A stretch of 57,956 nucleotides of DNA from Burkholderiales bacterium (GTDB taxonomy: Bacteria > Pseudomonadota > Gammaproteobacteria > Burkholderiales > Burkholderiaceae_C): positions 1 to 57,956 of the forward strand of contig JANXYH010000105.1 of NCBI GenBank assembly GCA_025350145.1. The letters run 5' to 3'. The notes under the pieces are model-generated. The model made no database searches, was not told the origin of the DNA, and saw only the letters and a program-made list of their open reading frames with translations. A program made the translations under genes and the position numbers. Positions 8,573 through 15,504 of the stretch are shown one piece after another (position 1 is the first letter of the stretch; each line of letters begins with the position of its first letter).

Positions 8573-8607
8573 GGTGCCCGGTGCCCGGTGCACGGTGCAC
8601 GGTGCTG
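8573..8607. repeat. Five tandem copies of a 7-bp unit
   Basis: The units read ggtgccc, ggtgccc, ggtgcac, ggtgcac, ggtgctg without spacers. They lie in the 161 bp between the divergent nitroreductase and SDR genes, about 58 bp before the SDR start. Length variation by slippage is plausible. Confidence 0.8.
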
Positions 8608-8664
8608 GGCGGTCGCACCCCGGCGTCACAATCCCCGGCTTCGCAAATCCTCGGGTGACCTGCC

Positions 8665-9429
8665 ATGGCCAAGTTGTTCGATCTCACCGGGCGCACGGCC
8701 CTGGTCACGGGCTCCTCGCGTGGCCTGGGCCGGGCGATGGCCGAGGGCCTGGCCCAGGCCGGGGCCCGGGTCCTGATCAACGGCCTCGACGCGGCCCGTG
8801 CCGAGGCCACCGCGCTGGCCCTGCGTCAGGCCGGCCACCAGGCCGATGTCGCCGCCTTCGACGTGACCGACGAGGCCCAGATCGTCGCTACCTTCAACCG
8901 CCTGGACGCGCAGGGCACGGCGGTCGACATCCTGGTCAACAACGCCGGCATCCAGTTGCGCAAGCCGATGGTCGAACTGAGCACCGCCGAATGGCAGCGC
9001 GTGATCGACACCAACCTGACCAGCGCCTTCGTCATCGGCCGCGAGGCGGCCCGGCGGATGCTGCCGCGCGGCCACGGCAAGATCATCAACATCGGCTCGC
9101 TGATGAGCAGCCTGGGCCGCGCCACGGTCGCGCCCTACACCGCCGCCAAGGGCGGCATCAAGCTGCTGACGCAGGCGATGGCGGCGGAATGGGCGGCCAG
9201 CGGCATCCAGGCCAACGCCATCGGCCCGGGCTACATGCTGACCGAGATGAACCAGGCCCTGATCGACAACCCGAGCTTCAACGCCTGGGTGGTCGGGCGC
9301 ACGCCGTCGCGGCGCTGGGGCCGACCCGACGAACTGGTCGGCACCGCCGTCTACCTGGCCAGCGCCGCATCCGACTATGTCAACGGCCAGATCGTCTATG
9401 TCGATGGCGGCATGACGGCCATTCTCTGA
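8665..9429 (+). CDS. SDR-family oxidoreductase, gluconate 5-dehydrogenase-like
   Basis: This 254-residue classical short-chain dehydrogenase has the cofactor motif TGSSRGLG (15-22), NNAG (92-95) and the catalytic triad Ser145, Tyr158, Lys162. LTGRTALVTGSSRGLG and the ending DGGMTAIL resemble gluconate 5-dehydrogenases, which reduce 5-keto-gluconate to gluconate. The gene 15 bp downstream is a zinc dehydrogenase that resembles L-idonate 5-dehydrogenase, so the pair could interconvert L-idonate, 5-ketogluconate and D-gluconate. No kinase or permease of an idonate pathway is adjacent, so the exact sugar acid is uncertain. Confidence 0.88.
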   Translation: MAKLFDLTGRTALVTGSSRGLGRAMAEGLAQAGARVLINGLDAARAEATALALRQAGHQADVAAFDVTDEAQIVATFNRLDAQGTAVDILVNNAGIQLRKPMVELSTAEWQRVIDTNLTSAFVIGREAARRMLPRGHGKIINIGSLMSSLGRATVAPYTAAKGGIKLLTQAMAAEWAASGIQANAIGPGYMLTEMNQALIDNPSFNAWVVGRTPSRRWGRPDELVGTAVYLASAASDYVNGQIVYVDGGMTAIL

Positions 9430-9444
9430 ACCCGGGAGCCGACG

Positions 9445-10497
9445 ATGCGACTGCGCTGCATGTGTCTGAAGATCCACGCCCCCACCGACCTGCGGCTGGA
9501 GGAGATGGAGGTCGCCGAGCCCGGCCCGGGCGAGGTGCTGGTCAAGGTGGCGATGGGCGGCATCTGCGGCTCGGATCTGCACTACTACCGCCACGGCGGC
9601 TTCGGCACGATCCGCATCCAGGAGCCGATGGTGCTGGGCCACGAAGTCGCCGGCAGCGTCAGCGCGGTCGGCCCCGAGGTGACCCGGGTGCAGGTCGGCG
9701 ACCGCGTCGCGGTGACGCCCAGCCGGCCCTGCTCGGCCTGCCGCTATTGCCTCGAAGGCCTGCCCAACCAGTGCCTGGACATGCGCTACTACGGCAGCGC
9801 GATGCGCATGCCGCATGTCCAGGGCGCGTTCCGCGACACCCTGCTGTGCAACGCGGTGCAGTGCTTCAAGGTGGCCGAGGGCGTGCCAATCACGCTGGCC
9901 GCGCTGGCCGAGCCGTTTGCGGTCTGTCTGCACGCCGTCTCGCGCGCCGGGCCATTGATCGGCAAGCGGGTGCTGGTCTCGGGCTGCGGGCCAATTGGCG
10001 TGCTCTCGGTCGCCGCCGCGCGCATCCACGGCGCGGCCGAGATTGTTGCCACCGATGTGCTTGACGAACCGCTGCGCGTGGCCAAGGCGATGGGCGCGAC
10101 CCGCACGATCAACGCCGCCACCGACTCGGACTGGGTGCGCGCCGGCTCGGCCGACAAGGGCAGCTTTGACGTGATGCTCGAATGCTCGGGCAACCAGCGC
10201 GCCCTGCGCGACGGCCTGGAGGTGATGCGCCCGCGCGGCGTGGTGGTGCAGCTCGGCCTGGGTGGCGATGTCAGCGTGCCGCAGAACCTGATCGTGGCCA
10301 AGGAGTTGAGCATCTGCGGCTCGTTCCGCTTCCATGCCGAATTTGCCCTGGCGGTGCAGCTCATCAACGAGGCGCGGCTGGATTTCAGCCCGGTCGTCAG
10401 CCACACCTTCGGCCTGCGCCAGGCCACCGAGGCTTTCGAGCTGGCCAGTGATCGGCAGAAGTCGATGAAGGTGCTGCTGGACTTTGCGCAGGCCTGA
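9445..10497 (+). CDS. Zinc-dependent alcohol dehydrogenase, L-idonate 5-dehydrogenase-like
   Basis: A 350-residue medium-chain dehydrogenase. The catalytic zinc ligands are in GGICGSD (Cys41) and GHE (His66-Glu67). The four structural zinc cysteines are at 96, 99, 102 and 110 within PCSACRYCLEGLPNQC. SGCGPIGVLS in the second half is the nucleotide-binding glycine motif. The closest recognisable type is L-idonate 5-dehydrogenase. It probably forms an operon with the SDR gene 15 bp upstream. Sorbitol or another polyol dehydrogenase is possible. Confidence 0.88.
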   Translation: MRLRCMCLKIHAPTDLRLEEMEVAEPGPGEVLVKVAMGGICGSDLHYYRHGGFGTIRIQEPMVLGHEVAGSVSAVGPEVTRVQVGDRVAVTPSRPCSACRYCLEGLPNQCLDMRYYGSAMRMPHVQGAFRDTLLCNAVQCFKVAEGVPITLAALAEPFAVCLHAVSRAGPLIGKRVLVSGCGPIGVLSVAAARIHGAAEIVATDVLDEPLRVAKAMGATRTINAATDSDWVRAGSADKGSFDVMLECSGNQRALRDGLEVMRPRGVVVQLGLGGDVSVPQNLIVAKELSICGSFRFHAEFALAVQLINEARLDFSPVVSHTFGLRQATEAFELASDRQKSMKVLLDFAQA

Positions 10498-10579
10498 TGG
10501 CGCTTCGGCGGTGGTTTGAACGACCCAGGGAGGGATCTGCATGGCGGGCCAGATTCAGGCGCATGCCGGCCTGACCATA

Positions 10580-10608
10580 TACGAACTATTTGCCACTCTT
10601 TGTTCGTA
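10580..10608. promoter_or_regulatory. Inverted repeat operator candidate for the Xre/RES module
   Basis: A perfect 7-bp inverted repeat, TACGAAC (10580-10586) and GTTCGTA (10602-10608), has half-site centres 22 bp apart, i.e. two helical turns. A promoter-like TTGCCA (10590-10595) and CACAAT (10613-10618), 17 bp apart, overlap it. The first codon of the antitoxin is 41 bp downstream. Autorepression by the encoded helix-turn-helix antitoxin is the obvious reading. Confidence 0.65.
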
Positions 10609-10648
10609 AGCGCACAATCGCGTCGCCTTCTACTCTGGAGCCACCGCC

Positions 10649-11065
10649 ATGGGTGCAATGCTGGAAATCCCGCTTGCCGTCGCGCCACCGGACCTGAAAT
10701 CCGAGGCCGCCGCCGCGGCCGCCCTGCGCACCTTTTGGCGGTTGGCCGAGGCCTGGCAACTCAGCGCCGCCGAGCAACTCAACCTGCTCGGGGTCGGCAA
10801 GACCACCTTCTACCAATGGAAGCAGGGCAAGGTCACGGCACTGGACCGGCATGTGCTGGAGCGCCTGTCCTACCTCTTCGGCATCTACGCCGCGCTGCAA
10901 ATCCTCTTGCCCGTGGCCGAACGCGCCAACGCCTGGATCCGCAAACCCAACCAGGCGCCATTCCTGGGCGGCCAATCCGCACTGGCACGGATGCTCGGCG
11001 GCCAGGTGGCGGACTTGTTCGTCGTGCGCCAATACCTGGACGCGCAACGCGGCGGCAAGGCGTGA
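10649..11065 (+). CDS. Xre/MbcA/ParS-type antitoxin
   Basis: The 138-residue protein has an Xre-like helix-turn-helix (around LSAAEQLNLLGVGKTTFYQW, residues 39-58) followed by the C-terminal toxin-binding segment of the MbcA/ParS/Xre antitoxin family. That segment includes a PNQAPFLGGQSALARML stretch, matching the family pattern in which a product-like loop is followed by GxSAL. It should neutralise the RES protein encoded next and repress its own promoter. Its stop codon overlaps the GTG start of the toxin (GTGA), as expected for a coupled type II pair. An alternative ATG lies at 10658. Confidence 0.9.
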   Translation: MGAMLEIPLAVAPPDLKSEAAAAAALRTFWRLAEAWQLSAAEQLNLLGVGKTTFYQWKQGKVTALDRHVLERLSYLFGIYAALQILLPVAERANAWIRKPNQAPFLGGQSALARMLGGQVADLFVVRQYLDAQRGGKA

Positions 11066-11793
11066 GCCCGAACGACATCCCCCGCGTCGCGCTCGACTGG
11101 CGCCCCTGCCACCGCCTGGTCGCCAGCCGATTCCCGACCATCGGCCTGTACGACGACATCACCGCCGCGCAAGACCTGGAAGTGGTCTTCGCCATCGAGG
11201 CGCTGACCAACCCGCGCATCCGCCAGGAACTGGGCGCCTTGTCGCTGGTGGCACCCAATGATCGCCTCAGCGGCCCTGGCGCGACCCTGGTGATGGCCGC
11301 CTTCACCCACCTCAACCCCGAGGGCTCGCGCTTCTGCGACGGCAGCTACGGCGTCTACTACGCCGCGCTGGCGCTGGAGACGGCGGTGGCCGAGGTCAGC
11401 CACCACCGTGCGGTCTTTCTGGCGCGCACTGGCGAGCCCGAGATCGCCTTCGACCTGCGCCGCATCCAGGCCGAACTGGCCGCCGACGCCGCCCACGACA
11501 TCCGCGCTGGCGCCGTCGACCCGGCAGCCCTGGCCGAAATCTGCCATCCCAGTCGCTACGCCGCCGGCCAGGACCTGGGCCGCCGCCTGCGCCAGGCTGG
11601 CGCCCAGGCCATCGTCTACGACAGCGTCCGCCACCGCGGTGGCCAATGCGCCGCCGCGTTCTTGCCGCGGCTGCTGCGCAAACCGCGCATCGCCGGCCAT
11701 GTCGGCCTGCATTGGGACGGTAAGCGCATCAGCCACTGGTACCTCAAGGGCCAGCCCAGGCCGCTGCTGGCCGTCGCCTCCCACCCGATTTGA
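11062..11793 (+). CDS. RES-domain toxin (NAD+-degrading family)
   Basis: A 243-residue RES-domain protein. The three defining polar residues are placed as in the family: Arg in EGSRF (90), Glu in ETAVAEVSHH (111) with tyrosines at 99-100, and Ser in IVYDSVR (188). Known RES toxins deplete cellular NAD+; activity here is inferred. The frame is open far upstream, but the GTG at 11062 that overlaps the antitoxin stop is the natural start. It sits directly upstream of a dehydrogenase gene, 11 bp away. Confidence 0.9.
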   Translation: MSPNDIPRVALDWRPCHRLVASRFPTIGLYDDITAAQDLEVVFAIEALTNPRIRQELGALSLVAPNDRLSGPGATLVMAAFTHLNPEGSRFCDGSYGVYYAALALETAVAEVSHHRAVFLARTGEPEIAFDLRRIQAELAADAAHDIRAGAVDPAALAEICHPSRYAAGQDLGRRLRQAGAQAIVYDSVRHRGGQCAAAFLPRLLRKPRIAGHVGLHWDGKRISHWYLKGQPRPLLAVASHPI

Positions 11794-11804
11794 AGCCCCA
11801 AACC

Positions 11805-12887
11805 ATGACCATCGCCAACCACCTGATACCCGTCGCCCGGCTGCACACCGCGATCCGCCTGCTGGTGCGCGGCTTTGGCAGCGCTCCGGCCGAAGTTGAG
11901 GCCGTCGCCAACAACCTGATCGAGGCCAACCTGCGCGGCCACGACTCGCATGGCATCGGCATGTTGCCGCGCTACGCCGACGCCTACCTCGAGGGCGGGC
12001 TCAAGCCCAACGCCCATGTCAAGACCTTGCTCGACGGCGGGGCGATGCTGCGCCTGGACGGCGACACCGGTTTCGGCCAGGTCATCGGCCAGGAAGCCAT
12101 GGCCCTGGGCATAGCCCGCGCCCGCCAGCACGGCAGTTGCATCGTCGCGCTGGGCAATGCCCACCACCTCGGGCGGATCGGTGCCTGGGCCGAGCAGGCG
12201 GCAGAGGCCGGCCTGGTGTCCATGCACTTCGTCAACGTCATCAGCCGCGCCATCGTCGCCCCCTATGGCGGCGCCGATGCCCGCTTCGGCACCAACCCGT
12301 TCTGTGCCGGCGTGCCGTTCGCCAACCGCCCGCCGGTGATCCTCGACCTGGCCACCAGCGTCATCGCCCAGGGCAAGACCCGGGTCGCCCACAACAAGGG
12401 CGAGCCGGTCGCGCCGGACTGTTTGATCGACGACCAGGGCCGCGCCACCACCGACCCGCGCTACACCGTGATCCCGCCGTTCGGCGCCCTGCTCACCTTT
12501 GGTGGCCACAAGGGCTACGGCCTGGCCCTGATGTGCGAACTGCTGGGCGGCGCGTTGGCCGCAGGTGCCACCCAGCGCAGCGACGAGACCGGCAAGAAAC
12601 GGGTCCACAACGGCATGCTCAGCGTGCTGCTCGATCCGGCCATGCTCAGCGACCGTGCCGCCTTTGAGGCCGAGGCCCTGGCCTTTCTGGACTGGGTCCA
12701 GGCCAGCCCGCCACGCCAGGGTTTTGAGGCGGTGCAGGCGGCCGGCGACCCGGAGCGCGCCTACCGGGCCAGCCGGTTGGCCGATGGCGTGCCGGTAGAC
12801 GGCACGACTTGGGGCGAAATCCTTGCGGCAGCGGAAAAGCTGGGGGTCTCAGCGGCGGCGATTCAGGCTGCGGCGGGGCTGGTCTGA
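11805..12887 (+). CDS. Malate/L-lactate dehydrogenase family (Ldh_2) oxidoreductase
   Basis: A 360-residue NAD(P)-dependent oxidoreductase of the Ldh_2 family, which acts on 2-hydroxy acids or their keto forms. Family features include NLRGHDSHGIGMLPRY early in the protein, GNAHHLGRIG near residue 115, and YGGADARFGTNP followed by a conserved lysine region (FGGHKGYGLAL). The ATG at 11805 has family-typical spacing; a TTG at 11790 overlapping the toxin stop is less likely. The position directly behind the toxin gene may be accidental, or the gene may share the toxin promoter. Members include hydroxycarboxylate dehydrogenase B and ureidoglycolate dehydrogenase; the substrate is not resolvable here. 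Confidence 0.88.
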   Translation: MTIANHLIPVARLHTAIRLLVRGFGSAPAEVEAVANNLIEANLRGHDSHGIGMLPRYADAYLEGGLKPNAHVKTLLDGGAMLRLDGDTGFGQVIGQEAMALGIARARQHGSCIVALGNAHHLGRIGAWAEQAAEAGLVSMHFVNVISRAIVAPYGGADARFGTNPFCAGVPFANRPPVILDLATSVIAQGKTRVAHNKGEPVAPDCLIDDQGRATTDPRYTVIPPFGALLTFGGHKGYGLALMCELLGGALAAGATQRSDETGKKRVHNGMLSVLLDPAMLSDRAAFEAEALAFLDWVQASPPRQGFEAVQAAGDPERAYRASRLADGVPVDGTTWGEILAAAEKLGVSAAAIQAAAGLV

Positions 12888-13187
12888 GCGATTTGTACCA
12901 ATCGACCGCAGGTCGATCCAAGGCCCGTGATGCCTCTTGGGCCGGCCATCAATGGCGACTCGACGCTGCCCGTAGCCATGTACCCAGCGGCCACGTCACG
13001 CGACTGCGGCCTGGTCGGGCGCAACTGGTCAGGCGCTGGCAGCCTGCTGATTGGCAAACAGCGGCCGTGGCGCCTTCAGGGCATGACCCAGGAATTCGTC
13101 TTGGGCGACCAAGAAATTCAGCTTCGACAACATCGTCAGATCGAAATGATGGGTCGGCTGACGCGGCCCTGAGGTGATTTTAGAAAT
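12888..13187. other. 300-bp gap of lower GC with no convincing gene
   Basis: This gap holds a short perfect inverted repeat just after the dehydrogenase gene and a minus-strand open frame at 13029-13187. That frame continues in phase from the orphan gene beyond its stop codon. An inner ATG at 13133 would give a 34-residue peptide beginning MLSKLNFLVAQDEF. It looks more protein-like than the shadows around it but matches no family I recognise. It may be decayed coding DNA. Confidence 0.5.
12901..12917. terminator. Short stem-loop after the dehydrogenase gene
   Basis: ATCGACC and GGTCGAT form a 7-bp perfect inverted repeat around a 3-base loop, 14 bp after the stop codon. No T-run follows, so a factor-independent terminator is doubtful. 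Confidence 0.35.
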
Positions 13188-13817
13188 TCACCTGGGTTCG
13201 AATCCCAGGGTATCTGACCGGCGCAGCCAGCGGCGCACCCACCGATTATCATCCATCTGATACTCAACCTCAATCCAGAGCGGCTTTGCGGTCAGGACCG
13301 CGACAACGTCGCCGGCGACGACATAGCTCGGCAAGCGGGTCTGTGCATCGGCTGTTCGGTGAAAATAGGCACGGCTGGATTGAACCGAGCGCAATTCGAT
13401 CCATTTTTTCAGCCGAACTTGCTCCAGGAGCAGGCCAGTGGATATTTCAGGGGGCAACACCAGGCCGCAGCCAGCATGCTCATGACCGCGCGCGATGGTC
13501 AGCCTGACCCCGCCAGGCGCAGTCGCGAGTTGCCCCGCGAAGGACTCGATTGACCAACTGTTGATAGTGGCCCTGCCGCCCTGGCTGGTTCCGGTCAAAT
13601 AAAATCGGCAACGCTTGGGCGGATCGCCCTGATCCTCTCGGAAATACCCGGTCAAGTGGCCCGCAGAATCCACTGCCAACATCAGTCCTTCGAATTGGCC
13701 TGATTTCAGACTGGGCGTCGCTGCGCACGCCTGGATGGCACTAACCAATGTCAGCCAAACCATGGCTTGCAGAGCCAGGCGCATCGCGCCGCCAAGGCGT
13801 CTAGCTGTCGGTTTCAT
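13188..13817 (-). CDS. Hypothetical secreted protein with C-terminal SH3-like segment
   Basis: A 209-residue protein with an N-terminal signal (positively charged KPTARRLGGAMR, then a hydrophobic stretch ending SAIQAC). It could be a lipoprotein, though the lipobox is imperfect. The body carries pairs of short strands. The C-terminal 55 residues, around YVVAGDVVAVL and WIEVEYQM, look like a bacterial SH3-type fold. GC content and codon choice are visibly lower than in the flanking operons. The last residues (DTLGFEPR) are encoded by sequence that reads as a tRNA T-arm on the other strand, so the natural C-terminus may have been replaced. I do not recognise the family. ATG at 13817 is the first start; 13784 is an alternative. 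Confidence 0.65.
   Translation of the reverse strand: MKPTARRLGGAMRLALQAMVWLTLVSAIQACAATPSLKSGQFEGLMLAVDSAGHLTGYFREDQGDPPKRCRFYLTGTSQGGRATINSWSIESFAGQLATAPGGVRLTIARGHEHAGCGLVLPPEISTGLLLEQVRLKKWIELRSVQSSRAYFHRTADAQTRLPSYVVAGDVVAVLTAKPLWIEVEYQMDDNRWVRRWLRRSDTLGFEPR
13191..13219 (+). other. tRNA T-arm-like sequence with partial acceptor, no complete tRNA
   Basis: CCTGGG, loop TTCGAAT and CCCAGG form a 6-bp stem with the exact T-loop consensus. They are followed by seven bases (13210-13216) and ACC. CAGAT at 13137-13141 can pair with ATCTG at 13212-13216 at tRNA-like distance, but no D-arm or anticodon arm could be folded between them. It may be a degenerate tRNA or an attachment-site remnant. 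Confidence 0.5.
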
Positions 13818-13963
13818 GGGCGACCTTCAGGGTTTGCCCAGGCGCTCTGCTGATTCGCATTGTCGCGGTGCCACGCCGGGCTGGCATTGCGGACGTTACG
13901 GAACAGGTAGGCCAGATTAGGGTAGTCCTTGTCAAGCAAAGCGCTGGAGCTCAGCGCCGATCC

Positions 13964-15499
13964 TCAGCCGCCCGTCTGGGCCGCGTGCTGCTCGCGCAGC
14001 AGGTTCTTCTGCACCTTGCCCATCGCATTGCGCGGCAGTTGCTCGACCACATGGACCTGCTTGGGGACCTTGAAGTTGGCGATCTGCGACTTGAGTGCGG
14101 CGGTGATTGCGCTGCCGTCCAGCCTTGCCCCTGGCTTGGCCACGACCACCGCGACCACGGCTTCGCCGAAGTCGGCATGGGGCACGCCGATCACCGCCGA
14201 TTCCTGGACCCCGGGCAGGTCGTTGATGAAGCCCTCGATCTCGGCGGGATAGACGTTGTAGCCGCCGCTGATGATCAAGTCTTTGCTGCGGCCGACGATG
14301 GTGGCGTAGCCGTTGGCGTCAAGCTGGCCGACGTCGCCGGTCTTGAAATAGCCGTCGGCGCTGAACTCTTCGGCGGTCTTCTCGGGCATGCGCCAGTAGC
14401 CGGCGAAGACGTTCGGGCCCTTGACCTGGATGTGGCCGATCTCGCCGGCCGGGCAGGGCGAGCCGGCGTCGTCGACGACGCGCAACTGCACGCCGGGCAG
14501 GGCCGGGCCAACGGTGCCGCGCAGGCGCGGGCCGTCGCTGGCGCGGCAGGGGTTGCTGGCCAGCATCACCGTCTCGCTCATGCCGTAGCGCTCAAGCAGG
14601 GTCATGCCGGTGCGCTCGGTCCAGGCGTCGAAGGTTTCCACCAGCAGCGGCGCCGAGCCGCTGATGCACAAGCGCATGTGGGCGGTGGCGGCGCGGCTCA
14701 AGCTGGGCTCGGCCAGCATGCGCACGTACAGGGTCGGCACGCCCATCATCACCGTGGCCTCGGCCATGCGGGCAATCGCCGCCTTGGGGTCGAACTTGCT
14801 GAACCAGAGGATCTTGCTGCCGCCGAGCAGGGCGCAATGGCTGGCCACGAACAGGCCGTGGACGTGGAAGATCGGCAGGGCGTGGATCAGCACGTCGTCG
14901 GCCTGCCAATCCCAGCAGCGGTTCAAGGTGCGGGCGTTGGACAGCAGGTTGCCGTGGCTGAGCATCGCGCCCTTGCTGCGCCCGGTGGTGCCGCTGGTGT
15001 AGAGGATCGCGGCCAGGTCCTCGGCATTGCGCTGCACCGGCGCGTGCAGATCGCTGTGCGGCGCGGCGCGCTGCAGCAGGCTGCCGCTGCGGTCGTCACC
15101 GAGGGTGAAGACATGGGCGGTGCCGGCGGAAAAGGCGATGCGGCTGACCCAGGCGAAGTTCTTTGGCGAGCAGACCACCACCGCCGGCTCGGCGTTGGTG
15201 ATGAAGTAGCCGATCTCGGCCGCCTGGTAGGCGGTGTTGAGCGGCAGGAAGACATGGCCGGCGCGCAGCACCGCCAGGTACAGCAGCAGCGCTTCGACGC
15301 TCTTGTCGGTTTGCACCGCAATCCGGCTGGCCGCTGGCAGGTCGAGGCTGACCAGCAGGTTGGCGATGCGGGCGCTGCCATGCTCCAGATCGGCCCAGGT
15401 GTAGCGCAGCGGCGGGCCGTCGGCGGTCTCGATGGCGGTGCGGCTCAAATCCGCCGGAAAGGCCGCCCGCAGGGCGACGAACAGGTTCTGATTGGACAT
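13964..15499 (-). CDS. matB: Malonyl-CoA synthetase
   Basis: A 511-residue adenylate-forming ligase that activates malonate with ATP and CoA. The P-loop-like YTSGTTGRSKG is at 167-177. LLERYGMSETVMLASNP and GTVGPALPGVQLRVV are typical of the MatB/ACSF3 branch. The C-terminal GKVQKNLLRE carries the catalytic lysine. The start at 15499 (MSNQNLF) lies 5 nt after the dctM stop; an upstream start at 15532 would overlap dctM. It is the last gene of an operon with malonyl-CoA decarboxylase and a TRAP carrier, which supports malonate over other short acids. Confidence 0.93.
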   Translation of the reverse strand: MSNQNLFVALRAAFPADLSRTAIETADGPPLRYTWADLEHGSARIANLLVSLDLPAASRIAVQTDKSVEALLLYLAVLRAGHVFLPLNTAYQAAEIGYFITNAEPAVVVCSPKNFAWVSRIAFSAGTAHVFTLGDDRSGSLLQRAAPHSDLHAPVQRNAEDLAAILYTSGTTGRSKGAMLSHGNLLSNARTLNRCWDWQADDVLIHALPIFHVHGLFVASHCALLGGSKILWFSKFDPKAAIARMAEATVMMGVPTLYVRMLAEPSLSRAATAHMRLCISGSAPLLVETFDAWTERTGMTLLERYGMSETVMLASNPCRASDGPRLRGTVGPALPGVQLRVVDDAGSPCPAGEIGHIQVKGPNVFAGYWRMPEKTAEEFSADGYFKTGDVGQLDANGYATIVGRSKDLIISGGYNVYPAEIEGFINDLPGVQESAVIGVPHADFGEAVVAVVVAKPGARLDGSAITAALKSQIANFKVPKQVHVVEQLPRNAMGKVQKNLLREQHAAQTGG

Positions 15500-15504
15500 G
15501 GCGG

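Noticed and set aside
8573-8607. CRISPR-like repeat
   Set aside because: Units are 7 bp, with no spacers and no cas genes nearby.
12927-13172. 81-codon plus-strand frame after the dehydrogenase gene
   Set aside because: No ribosome site, no domain, and it overlaps the more protein-like minus frame.
13137-13219. Complete tRNA gene
   Set aside because: The T-arm is perfect, but no D-arm or anticodon arm can be folded and the 3' end is ACCG instead of CCA.
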